Shown here piece after piece: positions 1 to 8,583 of a stretch of DNA of 64,000 bases. How positions within the stretch are numbered: the stretch's first letter is position 1; the number at the start of each line of letters is the position of its first letter. Below the pieces are notes generated by a model. The model did not search any database. It had not been told where the DNA came from and worked only from the letters and a program-made list of their open reading frames with translations. This DNA comes from an uncultured Acidimicrobiales bacterium (GTDB lineage: Bacteria; Actinomycetota; Acidimicrobiia; Acidimicrobiales; SHLQ01), in assembly GCA_938023735.1 (NCBI GenBank), contig CALJDK010000001.1, forward strand, positions 16,903-80,902. The letters are read 5' to 3'. The translations under genes and the position numbers were made by a program.

Positions 1-221
1 TCATGCGCAACCACGGCAACCTCACCGTGGGGGCATCGGTTGACGAAGCGGTTGGCTGGTTCATCTTCGCCGAACGGGCCGCCGAGGTGAACGTGAAGGC
101 GCACCAGGGTGGCAAAGCGATCAGCGACGAAGCCGCAGCAGTGGCTGCCGAGTCGATGGCCGGCGAGGGCAGCGCGCGCCAGGTATTTGTCTGGACCGCC
201 CGAAGCCGAGGCTTGCTGTAG
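1..221 (+). CDS. class II aldolase/adducin family protein, C-terminal part
   Basis: This is the tail of a gene that begins before the window. The visible 72 residues open with the RNHGNLTVG segment that class II aldolases and adducin-head proteins use to bind the catalytic metal through histidine, followed by the helical EAVGWFIFAERAAE stretch usual at that place. Family members cleave or isomerise phosphorylated sugars or related hydroxy-acids with a divalent metal; the substrate cannot be told from this fragment. The reading frame stays open to the left edge, so the ATG at base 3 is internal. It is followed by a tRNA gene 75 bases downstream. Confidence 0.75.
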   Translation, partial: MRNHGNLTVGASVDEAVGWFIFAERAAEVNVKAHQGGKAISDEAAAVAAESMAGEGSARQVFVWTARSRGLL

Positions 222-296
222 CTCAAACTCTTCGGCGTGAGCGTGGGCAAAACCCTCGTTCGAACCGGGCTGTGGTCCGCTAGAATTTGAGACCTT

Positions 297-369
297 GCCC
301 GAGTAGCTCAGTTGGCAGAGCAGCTGTCTTGTAAACAGCAGGTCAGGAGTTCAATTCTCCTCTCGGGCT
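297..369 (+). tRNA. tRNA-Thr(TGT)
   Basis: A full cloverleaf can be drawn: acceptor arms GCCCGAG (297-303) and CTCGGGC (362-368), D arm GCTC/GAGC, anticodon stem GCTGT/ACAGC around the loop CTTGTAA, and T arm AGGAG-TTCAATT-CTCCT. The anticodon TGT at 330-332 reads ACA threonine codons. The CCA end is not encoded, as is common in actinobacteria. It stands alone between the aldolase and the DUF3263 gene. Confidence 0.95.
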
Positions 370-466
370 CAACGAATTCCTCGGTGCACCGGTTCCGGTG
401 CCCGAGTGATGTACTTTTGCGTAACGAATGACGTTGGCTACTTAGAAGGCGAGAGGCCCGAAGCAC

Positions 467-727
467 ATGCCATTGACAGAGCGAGAGCGTGCGATCCTTG
501 ATTTCGAGCGCTCCTGGTGGACCGAACCCGGTTCGAAAGAAACCGCAATTACCGAGCAGTTCGAACTGTCGACCACCCGCTACTACCAGCTTCTCAACGA
601 GCTTCTCGACAACGAAGAGGCCGCCGAGTTTGATCCCCTTGTTGTTCGTCGACTTCGTCGGCTGCGCGATCGCCGCCGCCGTTCCCGCATTGAGACCCCA
701 CTCGTACAGGAGCCACCCGCACAATGA
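467..727 (+). CDS. DUF3263 family protein
   Basis: An 86-residue protein of the DUF3263 family, a small actinobacterial family with a helix-turn-helix-like core (here about residues 5-60: ERAILDFERSWW, then TRYYQLLNELLD) and a very basic C-terminal tail of arginines. Function is unknown; a nucleic-acid-binding role is an inference from the fold and charge. Its stop overlaps the next start (ATGA at 724-727), so it is translationally coupled to a LytR_C protein. The same pair occurs in Mycobacterium tuberculosis as Rv0430-Rv0431, which supports both calls. Confidence 0.85.
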   Translation: MPLTERERAILDFERSWWTEPGSKETAITEQFELSTTRYYQLLNELLDNEEAAEFDPLVVRRLRRLRDRRRRSRIETPLVQEPPAQ

Positions 728-1386
728 CAGGTTTAGGTCGTCACGCCGCCACTGATGGTTCGTTCGGAAAGTCCGCCGGTTCTGCCCTCTTTCGGGGAGC
801 AGGACTTGTTGGTCTAGCCGTGATCCTCGGGCTCATCATGTTGTATTGGGGTACCCGCGACGATGGCGCCCTCAATGTATCCACGCCCGCCGACTCGGGT
901 GAAGTGAGCGACGATGGCGCAGGTGGCGAAGGCACTGACGAAGAAGGAACTGGTGGCGAGGGCACTGGCGGCGAAGGCGAGGAGACCGGTATCGACGACC
1001 CGCCGGTCACCGTCACCGAGGCTCCCGCAACAACCGAAGCCCCTGAAGGCGACGACAACGGACTACAACCACCATCTGAGGTGCTCGTTGTCGCCGCAAA
1101 CGCCGTGGGTACTCCGGGCCTTGCTGGCGGTCTCCGAGACGACCTGACGGTCATGAACTACAAAGTCGACGTGGCGAACGCGCCCAACTCCTCGGTGTCG
1201 AAGGTGTACTTCAAACAGGGTTTCCGAGCCAACGCTCGCGAGATTGTCGACAACCTGGGCAAAGACCCAAGCATCATTCAGCGTTTGCCGAACGATGGCA
1301 GCGTCACGTTGAAGAACGACGACGATGGTGCCCGTATGGCGGCAGCCAACATCATCATCATCATCGGGTCTGACGACATCTTCTAA
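724..1386 (+). CDS. LytR C-terminal domain membrane protein (VirR-like)
   Basis: A 220-residue protein with a short cytoplasmic N-terminus, one membrane helix (about residues 24-41, GAGLVGLAVILGLIMLYWG), a long Gly/Glu/Thr low-complexity linker (about 50-115) and a LytR C-terminal domain (about 120-205). That domain is found in envelope proteins outside the membrane; the mycobacterial counterpart in the same gene order, Rv0431 (VirR), affects cell-wall integrity and vesicle release. The linker carries repeats of GGEGT that make the DNA locally repetitive. Coupled to the DUF3263 gene by a four-base overlap. Role in envelope maintenance is inferred from the mycobacterial homologue. Confidence 0.8.
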   Translation: MTGLGRHAATDGSFGKSAGSALFRGAGLVGLAVILGLIMLYWGTRDDGALNVSTPADSGEVSDDGAGGEGTDEEGTGGEGTGGEGEETGIDDPPVTVTEAPATTEAPEGDDNGLQPPSEVLVVAANAVGTPGLAGGLRDDLTVMNYKVDVANAPNSSVSKVYFKQGFRANAREIVDNLGKDPSIIQRLPNDGSVTLKNDDDGARMAAANIIIIIGSDDIF

Positions 1387-1426
1387 GCGTTAACGCTTCG
1401 AAGAGTCGACGAGAAAAATTGGCGCC

Positions 1427-2422
1427 GTGAAGGTGCTCGTCGCCTCCGACAAGTTTCGAGGCACCGTCTCTGCAGCGGAAGTTGGCGACGCGGTCGCGCT
1501 TGCCGCCCAGCAGGCGGGCTGGAAGTCACAGCAGATCCCCCTGGCCGATGGCGGAGAAGGGCTTCTCGACGCGCTCGGCGGGCCCAACCGTTCGTTGGTG
1601 GTCACCGGTCCGCTTGGTGACCCCGTCGAGGCGGCATGGCGATACGACCGATCCGCCCGCAGCGCCACGATCGAGATGGCGGCCGCGTCGGGACTAGCGC
1701 TGGTTGGCGCCGAGAACAACGACCCAATCGCTGCCTCGACCACCGGCACCGGGGAGTTGGTGTCGGCGGCAATCGAACAGGGCGCCAAACGGATCGTTGT
1801 GGGCGTTGGCGGCTCGGCTACAACCGACGGCGGCTTTGGAGCATTGCGGGCGATGTTTCCTCTGCAACGACTTCGAGGTGTCGAGCTCATCGTCGCCTGC
1901 GACGTACGAACCCGCTTTCTCGACTGTGCCCAAGTGTTTGGGCCACAGAAAGGTGCAAGCCCCGCTCAAATCAAACTTCTCGAGCGTCGACTTCAGCGGT
2001 TGGCGCAGGTGTACTTGGAGGAACACGGTGTCGATGTGCTCCCGATGCCTCGGGCTGGCGCAGCGGGTGGGCTTGGTGGCGGACTCGCAGCCGCTGGAGC
2101 CACGTTGGTCGACGGCTTCGACTTCGTTGCCGAAGAGCTCGACCTCTTTACCGCTATCGAGGAAGCCGACCTGGTTATCACCGGCGAGGGTTTTCTCGAT
2201 GAGCAATCGTTCAACGGCAAAGTCGTCGGCGGCGTGGCTGCGCTCGCCGCCGAAGCCGGCACCAAAGTGGTGGCCATCGCGGGCCGGGTGTTCGATCAGT
2301 TCGGCAAACAGATCTCCGCCTACTCGCTCGTGGAGTTGTTCGGTGAAGAACGTGCGCTCAGCGACACAGCTGCCTGCATCACCGAAGTCGCCGCAACCGT
2401 ACTGAACGGCTACGGCGACTAG
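1427..2422 (+). CDS. glycerate kinase
   Basis: A 331-residue member of the glycerate kinase family PF02595 (GarK/GlxK fold), phosphorylating D-glycerate with ATP. Family signatures are the N-terminal VLVASDKFRGTVSA, the GGSATTDGG loop near residue 130, the Gly/Ala-rich GAAGGLGGGLAAAGA near 210-225, and VITGEGFLDEQSFNGKVVGG near 250-270. It is somewhat shorter than the usual 370-380 residues. It probably feeds glycerate into lower glycolysis. Single gene, 40 bases after the LytR_C gene and convergent with the lipoprotein gene 24 bases away. Confidence 0.92.
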   Translation: MKVLVASDKFRGTVSAAEVGDAVALAAQQAGWKSQQIPLADGGEGLLDALGGPNRSLVVTGPLGDPVEAAWRYDRSARSATIEMAAASGLALVGAENNDPIAASTTGTGELVSAAIEQGAKRIVVGVGGSATTDGGFGALRAMFPLQRLRGVELIVACDVRTRFLDCAQVFGPQKGASPAQIKLLERRLQRLAQVYLEEHGVDVLPMPRAGAAGGLGGGLAAAGATLVDGFDFVAEELDLFTAIEEADLVITGEGFLDEQSFNGKVVGGVAALAAEAGTKVVAIAGRVFDQFGKQISAYSLVELFGEERALSDTAACITEVAATVLNGYGD

Positions 2423-2446
2423 GGCATGGTCGATGCCGGGCGAGTG

Positions 2447-3631
2447 CTACAGCTCGCACACCGGGGCGCTCGATGCTGTCGCATTGAATTCTTCAGCGCT
2501 GATCGTGAACGGCGGGTTGTCGGCCAGAGGTACAAAGCCCTCCTTGATGTCGAAGCCGTAGTTGGTTACGTCGAACACCATGCCGTCGTCGGTCTGGCGG
2601 CCAACCGAGGTGTAGATCGTGAGGTCGGGGGTTCCAGCGTCTCGACAGCTCCACAGAATTGGCGAGCCCGCCGATCCGTAAGTGCCGAGATTGAACACGC
2701 TGCCGCCGTTTCCGTATGCCCAGACCTCACAGGCGTTCACCGCTCGGTAGAACGTGGTTCCCGTCCACCGGTTCACCCTGTCGTCGACGCGAAGCTCGTC
2801 ACGTCCGTCGCCGTCGATGTCGACCGTGCTTACGGCGTAGAAACCCAATCCGTCAAGAACATCCATGGGAGTGCTGTCGAACCGTCGTTGATATTCCGCA
2901 CCACTGCCGTAGGAGATCTCAAGGACCACGTCTGGGTCTGAGACGATGAGGTTGACGTCGTCCTGAAGGCCGTCGCCATCGAGGTCGCCGGTTGTTTGAA
3001 CGGTGCTGATCGGGTCGGTGACCTCGTAGATCTCTTCACAGTTGCCGTTGGTTTCGGTTACGTAGTTGCTGTGTACGTAGCCGATTGTCCCGTCGCCCTT
3101 CTCGACCTCAATCCAGAGGACGCCATCGACCGTCGCTTCATTGGCCGTTGCCTGCACATACCACGCGTCGTGGGTGAGCGTTCCGACGATGTCGTTGAAG
3201 GCACCCGGCGCGCTGCGGATGTTGAGCACGTCGTCGGACGAAACGTTGTCAACTCGCAAGACTGCGGCGACGTCGGCTTGGGAGTACACAATCTCCGGCT
3301 CGGTGGCCTGCTCGGGCTCGGCCTCGGGCTCTGGATCAGATTCCGACCCGGTCGACACGACGACCGACGTTGGCGATGTGGCCTCTGGTGCCACGGTGCG
3401 GGGGGTGATGGCCTGGTCGCGAGCAGGAGTGACTTCCTCGGTGTTTGAAGAGGCACTGTTTGAAGAAGCACTGTCGTCAAAGGGAATCGACGAGGGTGCG
3501 GCATCTTCGCCGCTCGATCCACAAGCGCTCAGGAGCAATGCTCCGGCGATTGCGGCTGCAGTAGCAAGTCGTTTGGGGAACTTGCGGGTTGCGGGGTGGC
3601 TGGGGAGTACGGGGGGAGTGAGATCCGCCAT
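2447..3631 (-). CDS. SH3-domain lipoprotein
   Basis: A 394-residue secreted lipoprotein. The N-terminus has basic residues, a hydrophobic stretch and a lipobox LLLSAC, so Cys at about 37 should be lipidated. A Ser/Thr/Pro/Glu-rich linker leads to a bacterial SH3-like domain (about 120-190; NIRSAPG and WIEVEKGDGTIGYVHSNYV are typical), then a C-terminal half with DGDGLQDD and DIDGDGRDE motifs, resembling integrin-type/FG-GAP calcium-binding repeats. SH3b domains usually bind peptidoglycan, so a cell-wall-facing role is likely. No enzymatic domain is visible. Confidence 0.8.
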   Translation of the reverse strand: MADLTPPVLPSHPATRKFPKRLATAAAIAGALLLSACGSSGEDAAPSSIPFDDSASSNSASSNTEEVTPARDQAITPRTVAPEATSPTSVVVSTGSESDPEPEAEPEQATEPEIVYSQADVAAVLRVDNVSSDDVLNIRSAPGAFNDIVGTLTHDAWYVQATANEATVDGVLWIEVEKGDGTIGYVHSNYVTETNGNCEEIYEVTDPISTVQTTGDLDGDGLQDDVNLIVSDPDVVLEISYGSGAEYQRRFDSTPMDVLDGLGFYAVSTVDIDGDGRDELRVDDRVNRWTGTTFYRAVNACEVWAYGNGGSVFNLGTYGSAGSPILWSCRDAGTPDLTIYTSVGRQTDDGMVFDVTNYGFDIKEGFVPLADNPPFTISAEEFNATASSAPVCEL

Positions 3632-3732
3632 GGTTGTTTGGCCTTCTATTCGTGGTTGGGGGGAATCGCTTGTTTCCTCTCACACGCACGGTCGACACAA
3701 AAGGTTTACTTCTTTCGCCAAATTCTTTTTGA

Positions 3733-3761
3733 AGATGATCCGGTCGGCCCGTTTCGGTCAA
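3733..3761 (-). promoter_or_regulatory. possible promoter for the lipoprotein gene
   Basis: On the minus strand TTGACC (3756-3761) and TCATCT (3733-3738) are separated by 17 bases, giving a reasonable -35 and a weak -10. It would leave a leader of about 100 bases before the start at 3631. Motif match only. Confidence 0.3.
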
Positions 3762-3792
3762 GCGACAGCGCCAAATCGTCGAATCTGCATAC

Positions 3793-4170
3793 ATGCTGCA
3801 CGTTGCAATCGCCGACGCCGACGACGCTGTTCGGACCTACTCCCGCCTCATCTTGGGCGATGCTGGGTTTCGGGTAAGCGTCGCCGCAACGGCCAGTGAA
3901 GTTCGCGAACTCCTCGCCGGTGTCCGCGGTGGCCCCGTCGACTGTCTGATCGCCGACGAGCGGCTCCGAGTAGGCAGTAGCTTCGAGGCCATCGAAGAGT
4001 CTTTGCTCTGTGGGTTCATCGCCGATCTTCGACTTGTGCTCTACACCAACGACCCGCTGGCCGGTGCCGAAGCCGAACTACGCGAGCTTCCTGTCGCTCA
4101 GATACTGACCAAGCCATCAGCGCCCGAAGCGCTGATCGCCGCCGTCGGCGCAAACTCGCTCGCTGCATAG
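3793..4170 (+). CDS. single-domain response-regulator receiver protein
   Basis: A 125-residue stand-alone receiver-like domain. Acidic pair in DADDAV at residues 8-11, candidate phospho-acceptor Asp in LIADERL (about 55), the Thr of YTND (about 84) and Lys in TKPS (about 104) keep the receiver pattern in order and spacing. There is no output domain and no kinase nearby, so it would act by protein-protein contact like CheY or Spo0F. The stretch after the putative phospho-Asp departs from consensus, so phosphorylation is uncertain. Divergent from the lipoprotein gene. Confidence 0.6.
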   Translation: MLHVAIADADDAVRTYSRLILGDAGFRVSVAATASEVRELLAGVRGGPVDCLIADERLRVGSSFEAIEESLLCGFIADLRLVLYTNDPLAGAEAELRELPVAQILTKPSAPEALIAAVGANSLAA

Positions 4171-4314
4171 CGCTCCAGAGCACCTCAAATCCCCGAGCTC
4201 GAGAGCGAATCTGTCGCTCCTACAACCCAATCCCGCCCGAGTTCGGATCGATTTGAAGACGTTCGCAAACTTTTGGTGGCTGGTGTTGCGACAGAACACG
4301 TCGAGCTGGTTGGA

Positions 4315-5977
<1,663 letters not shown>

Positions 5978-6028
5978 TTTTGGTCGTTCGCTCGCAAGCT
6001 CGCTCTCTCTGCGCTTCGCTATCGGGCT

Positions 6029-6098
6029 CGACACTGGTGTCAGACACGAGTGTCGCTTTGCCTTCGTTCGCGACACAGGTGTCAGACACGAGTGTCGC
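6029..6098. repeat. two copies of a 28-base palindromic repeat
   Basis: Two direct copies, 6029-6056 and 6071-6098, differ at one base (position 7) and are 14 bases apart. Each is itself a near-palindrome: arms GACACTGGTGTC and GACACGAGTGTC around a single central A pair at 11 of 12 positions in copy 1 and 10 of 12 in copy 2. No T tract follows, so this is not a typical terminator even though it lies 52 bases after groL. It resembles REP-type intergenic palindromes. Confidence 0.75.
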
Positions 6099-6143
6099 GT
6101 TGCCGAGGGCGCTTGGGGGTGGAGGATCTGAGAGACTGTTCGT

Positions 6144-6941
6144 ATGCGCCAAGGCCGCTCTGAGCAGTTTCTTACCTACCGGGTTGATGCTGACGGCCGC
6201 ACGCGTGCGCCCGATGATCTGATCGTCGAAGAACCGATGTCGATCCAGCTCGACGGGGTCGAAGTTTCAACGACCATGCGCACGCCGGGCCATGATTTTG
6301 AGCTGGCCGCCGGTTTTCTCTACGCCGAAGGCCTGTTGGGCGGAGCCCCGGTTCAGACCGTGCGGTACTGCGCCACCGGTTCAGCGGTATCGACCGAGTA
6401 CAACGTGGTCACGGTGGAAACCGGGGGCAAAGCCCCGGTACCCACACCCCGCCTGCAGGTAACCAACTCGTCGTGCGGATTGTGCGGGTCGCAGACGCTC
6501 GAAGAACTCACCAATCGCCTCCAGCGACTCAACGTCGAGCCGTTTCCCCTTGCACATCTGCTCGCCGCTCCCGACAAGGTGCGCGAAATGCAGGAGCTGT
6601 TCGAATCGACCGGGTCGGTGCACGCGGCCGCCGAGATTCTGCCCGACGGCGACATTGGTGTGGTTCGCGAGGACATTGGCCGTCACAACGCTGTCGACAA
6701 AGTCATCGGCCGACTGCTGCTCGACGGGCAACTACCCGCCAGCGACCGAGCGCTCTATGTGAGTGGGCGCGCCAGCTTCGAGATGGTGCAGAAAGCTTGG
6801 GCCGGCGGCTTCTCAGCAGTGGTGGCGGTAAGCGCACCATCAGCGCTGGCGGTCGATACGGCCCGGGCCGCCAACCTCATGCTGGCGGGGTTTGCCCGCG
6901 GCGACACCATGAACATTTACAGTCCACTCGAACTCTCGTAG
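6144..6941 (+). CDS. fdhD: formate dehydrogenase accessory sulfurtransferase FdhD
   Basis: A 265-residue FdhD protein. FdhD carries sulfur from a cysteine desulfurase to the molybdenum cofactor of formate dehydrogenase, using the CxxC loop; here SSCGLCGSQ near residues 109-117. Other family blocks are EEPMSIQLDG, MRTPGHDFELAAGFL, REDIGRHNAVDKVIG and SGRASFEMVQKA. No formate dehydrogenase or molybdopterin genes are in the window, so its client must be elsewhere. Upstream is the palindromic repeat region; downstream, 47 bases away, is the coproheme decarboxylase. Confidence 0.95.
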   Translation: MRQGRSEQFLTYRVDADGRTRAPDDLIVEEPMSIQLDGVEVSTTMRTPGHDFELAAGFLYAEGLLGGAPVQTVRYCATGSAVSTEYNVVTVETGGKAPVPTPRLQVTNSSCGLCGSQTLEELTNRLQRLNVEPFPLAHLLAAPDKVREMQELFESTGSVHAAAEILPDGDIGVVREDIGRHNAVDKVIGRLLLDGQLPASDRALYVSGRASFEMVQKAWAGGFSAVVAVSAPSALAVDTARAANLMLAGFARGDTMNIYSPLELS

Positions 6942-6988
6942 AACATACGACTCGGAGAGCGACGGCGTTCACCAGTAGCGTTGAGGGA

Positions 6989-7666
6989 ATGAGTGATCCC
7001 GTGATTCCATCCGAGGGCTGGGGCGTGCTGCACCTGTTCTGCAAAGGTGCCCAGGGTGCCGACTGGGCCGAGGTGGCCGCAGCCGTAGCGAAGGCCGAAA
7101 CCGATGAGGTGCAAGTCATCTCGGTGGCGATGCTCGGACACAAAGCCGAGGTCGGATTCATGGTGCTTGCCGCCGACTGGTGGAAGCTCCGAGATTTCCA
7201 GACCCGCATCACCGCTGCACGGCTCGAGATCGTCGACTCGTACGTGTCGCTTACCGAGATCAGCGAGTACGCCGCCGGGGTTCCCGAGGAGATGCGCAAC
7301 ATGCGGCTCTACCCCGAGCTGCCGCCCGACGATAAGCCAGCCTGGTGCTTCTACCCCATGTCGAAGCGGCGGAATCCTGGACAGAACTGGTTCAACCTGC
7401 CGTTCGACGAGCGCAAAGAACTTATGTACGGACACGGCAAATCAGGGCGGGCATTCAAAGGTCGCATCCTGCAGGTCATCACCGGCTCGACCGGCATCGA
7501 CGACTACGAGTGGGGCGTCACGCTTTTCGGCCAGTTCCCCGACGATCTCAAAGAGGTCGTTTACACGATGCGATTCGATGAGGCATCGTCTGACTATGCC
7601 GAGTTCGGGCCGTTCTACTCCGGCATCGTGGCACCGGTTTCCGAACTCGCCGATCGACTGAGCTGA
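6989..7666 (+). CDS. chdC: coproheme decarboxylase (HemQ/ChdC)
   Basis: A 225-residue chlorite-dismutase-family protein of the heme-synthesis type. ChdC decarboxylates coproheme III to protoheme in the last step of the coproporphyrin-dependent pathway used by actinobacteria. The YPMSKRR motif near residues 123-129 carries the tyrosine known to act in the reaction and MYGHGKSGR near 146-154 carries the axial heme histidine. I chose the ATG at 6989 because the open frame before it is only the shadow of fdhD and it sits after a GAGGG site. No other heme genes are adjacent. Confidence 0.93.
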   Translation: MSDPVIPSEGWGVLHLFCKGAQGADWAEVAAAVAKAETDEVQVISVAMLGHKAEVGFMVLAADWWKLRDFQTRITAARLEIVDSYVSLTEISEYAAGVPEEMRNMRLYPELPPDDKPAWCFYPMSKRRNPGQNWFNLPFDERKELMYGHGKSGRAFKGRILQVITGSTGIDDYEWGVTLFGQFPDDLKEVVYTMRFDEASSDYAEFGPFYSGIVAPVSELADRLS

Positions 7667-7671
7667 GCGCA

Positions 7672-8583
7672 GTGGCCGATCTGTGTGACCTGCTCGGAAT
7701 CGAACGGCCGGTGCTGCTTGCACCGATGGCCAAGATCGCCGGGGGAGCGCTGGCTTCGGCCGTGTCCGATGCCGGAGGACTCGGCATTCTCGGCGGCGGG
7801 TATGGCGACACCGCGTGGCTCGACGAGCAAGCGAAGCTCACCGGCGACTCACGGGTGGGTATCGGCCTCATCACCTGGAACATGTCCGAAACTGCGGTCG
7901 CCGATGCGTTGGCGTACAAGCCGGCTGCGCTTTGGCTTTCGTTTGGCGAACCGGCACCTCATATCCCGCTGATTCATGAGGCAGGAGCCGTGGCGATCTG
8001 CCAGGTAGCCAGCCTGAACGAGGCGATGACTGCCATCGAGGCCGGTGCCGATGTGATCGTGGCGCAGGGAAGCGAATCGGGCGGCCACGGTCGATCAGGT
8101 CGCTCGCTGTTCGGATTGCTCCCAGCAATCAGAGCGGCGGCACCCGAAATTCCGCTCGTTGCTGCCGGTGGTATTTCCGACGCTGCGGGCTTTGAGGCTG
8201 CCCGGGCATTGGGAGCTGATGGCGTCGCGCTTGGTACCGCGCTGTACGCAACCAACGAAGCTCGCGACGCCGACGCCGCCAAGCAACGATTGGTCACCGC
8301 AACCGGCGACGACACCATTCGCTGCACGCTGTACGACAAGGTGCGCGGACCCGACTGGCCCGAGGGATACGACGGTCGATGTGTGCGAACCGACCTGACC
8401 GATGAGTGGGCGGGCCGCGAGCACGAACTCACCGCCAGCGAGCTCGAACCCATGGTTGCCCAGCACACCCAGGCCGCAACCGACGCCGATATGTCGATCC
8501 GGGTTCTGTGGGCGGGCGAGGGGCTTGATGCCATCACCGAAATCCGGCCAGCGGCCGAGGTCGTGCAGCAGTTCAGTCGTTAG
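7672..8583 (+). CDS. nitronate monooxygenase family protein
   Basis: A 303-residue FMN-dependent TIM-barrel enzyme of the nitronate monooxygenase (2-nitropropane dioxygenase) family, which oxidises nitronates; some relatives are enoyl reductases. Visible marks are RPVLLAPMAKIAGG at the start, AQGSESGGHGR near 127-137 (flavin phosphate contact) and VAAGGISDAAGFEAARALGADGVALGT near 163-190. It begins with GTG five bases after chdC, so the two are probably co-transcribed. Its end overlaps the end of putA by 11 bases. Confidence 0.88.
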   Translation: MADLCDLLGIERPVLLAPMAKIAGGALASAVSDAGGLGILGGGYGDTAWLDEQAKLTGDSRVGIGLITWNMSETAVADALAYKPAALWLSFGEPAPHIPLIHEAGAVAICQVASLNEAMTAIEAGADVIVAQGSESGGHGRSGRSLFGLLPAIRAAAPEIPLVAAGGISDAAGFEAARALGADGVALGTALYATNEARDADAAKQRLVTATGDDTIRCTLYDKVRGPDWPEGYDGRCVRTDLTDEWAGREHELTASELEPMVAQHTQAATDADMSIRVLWAGEGLDAITEIRPAAEVVQQFSR

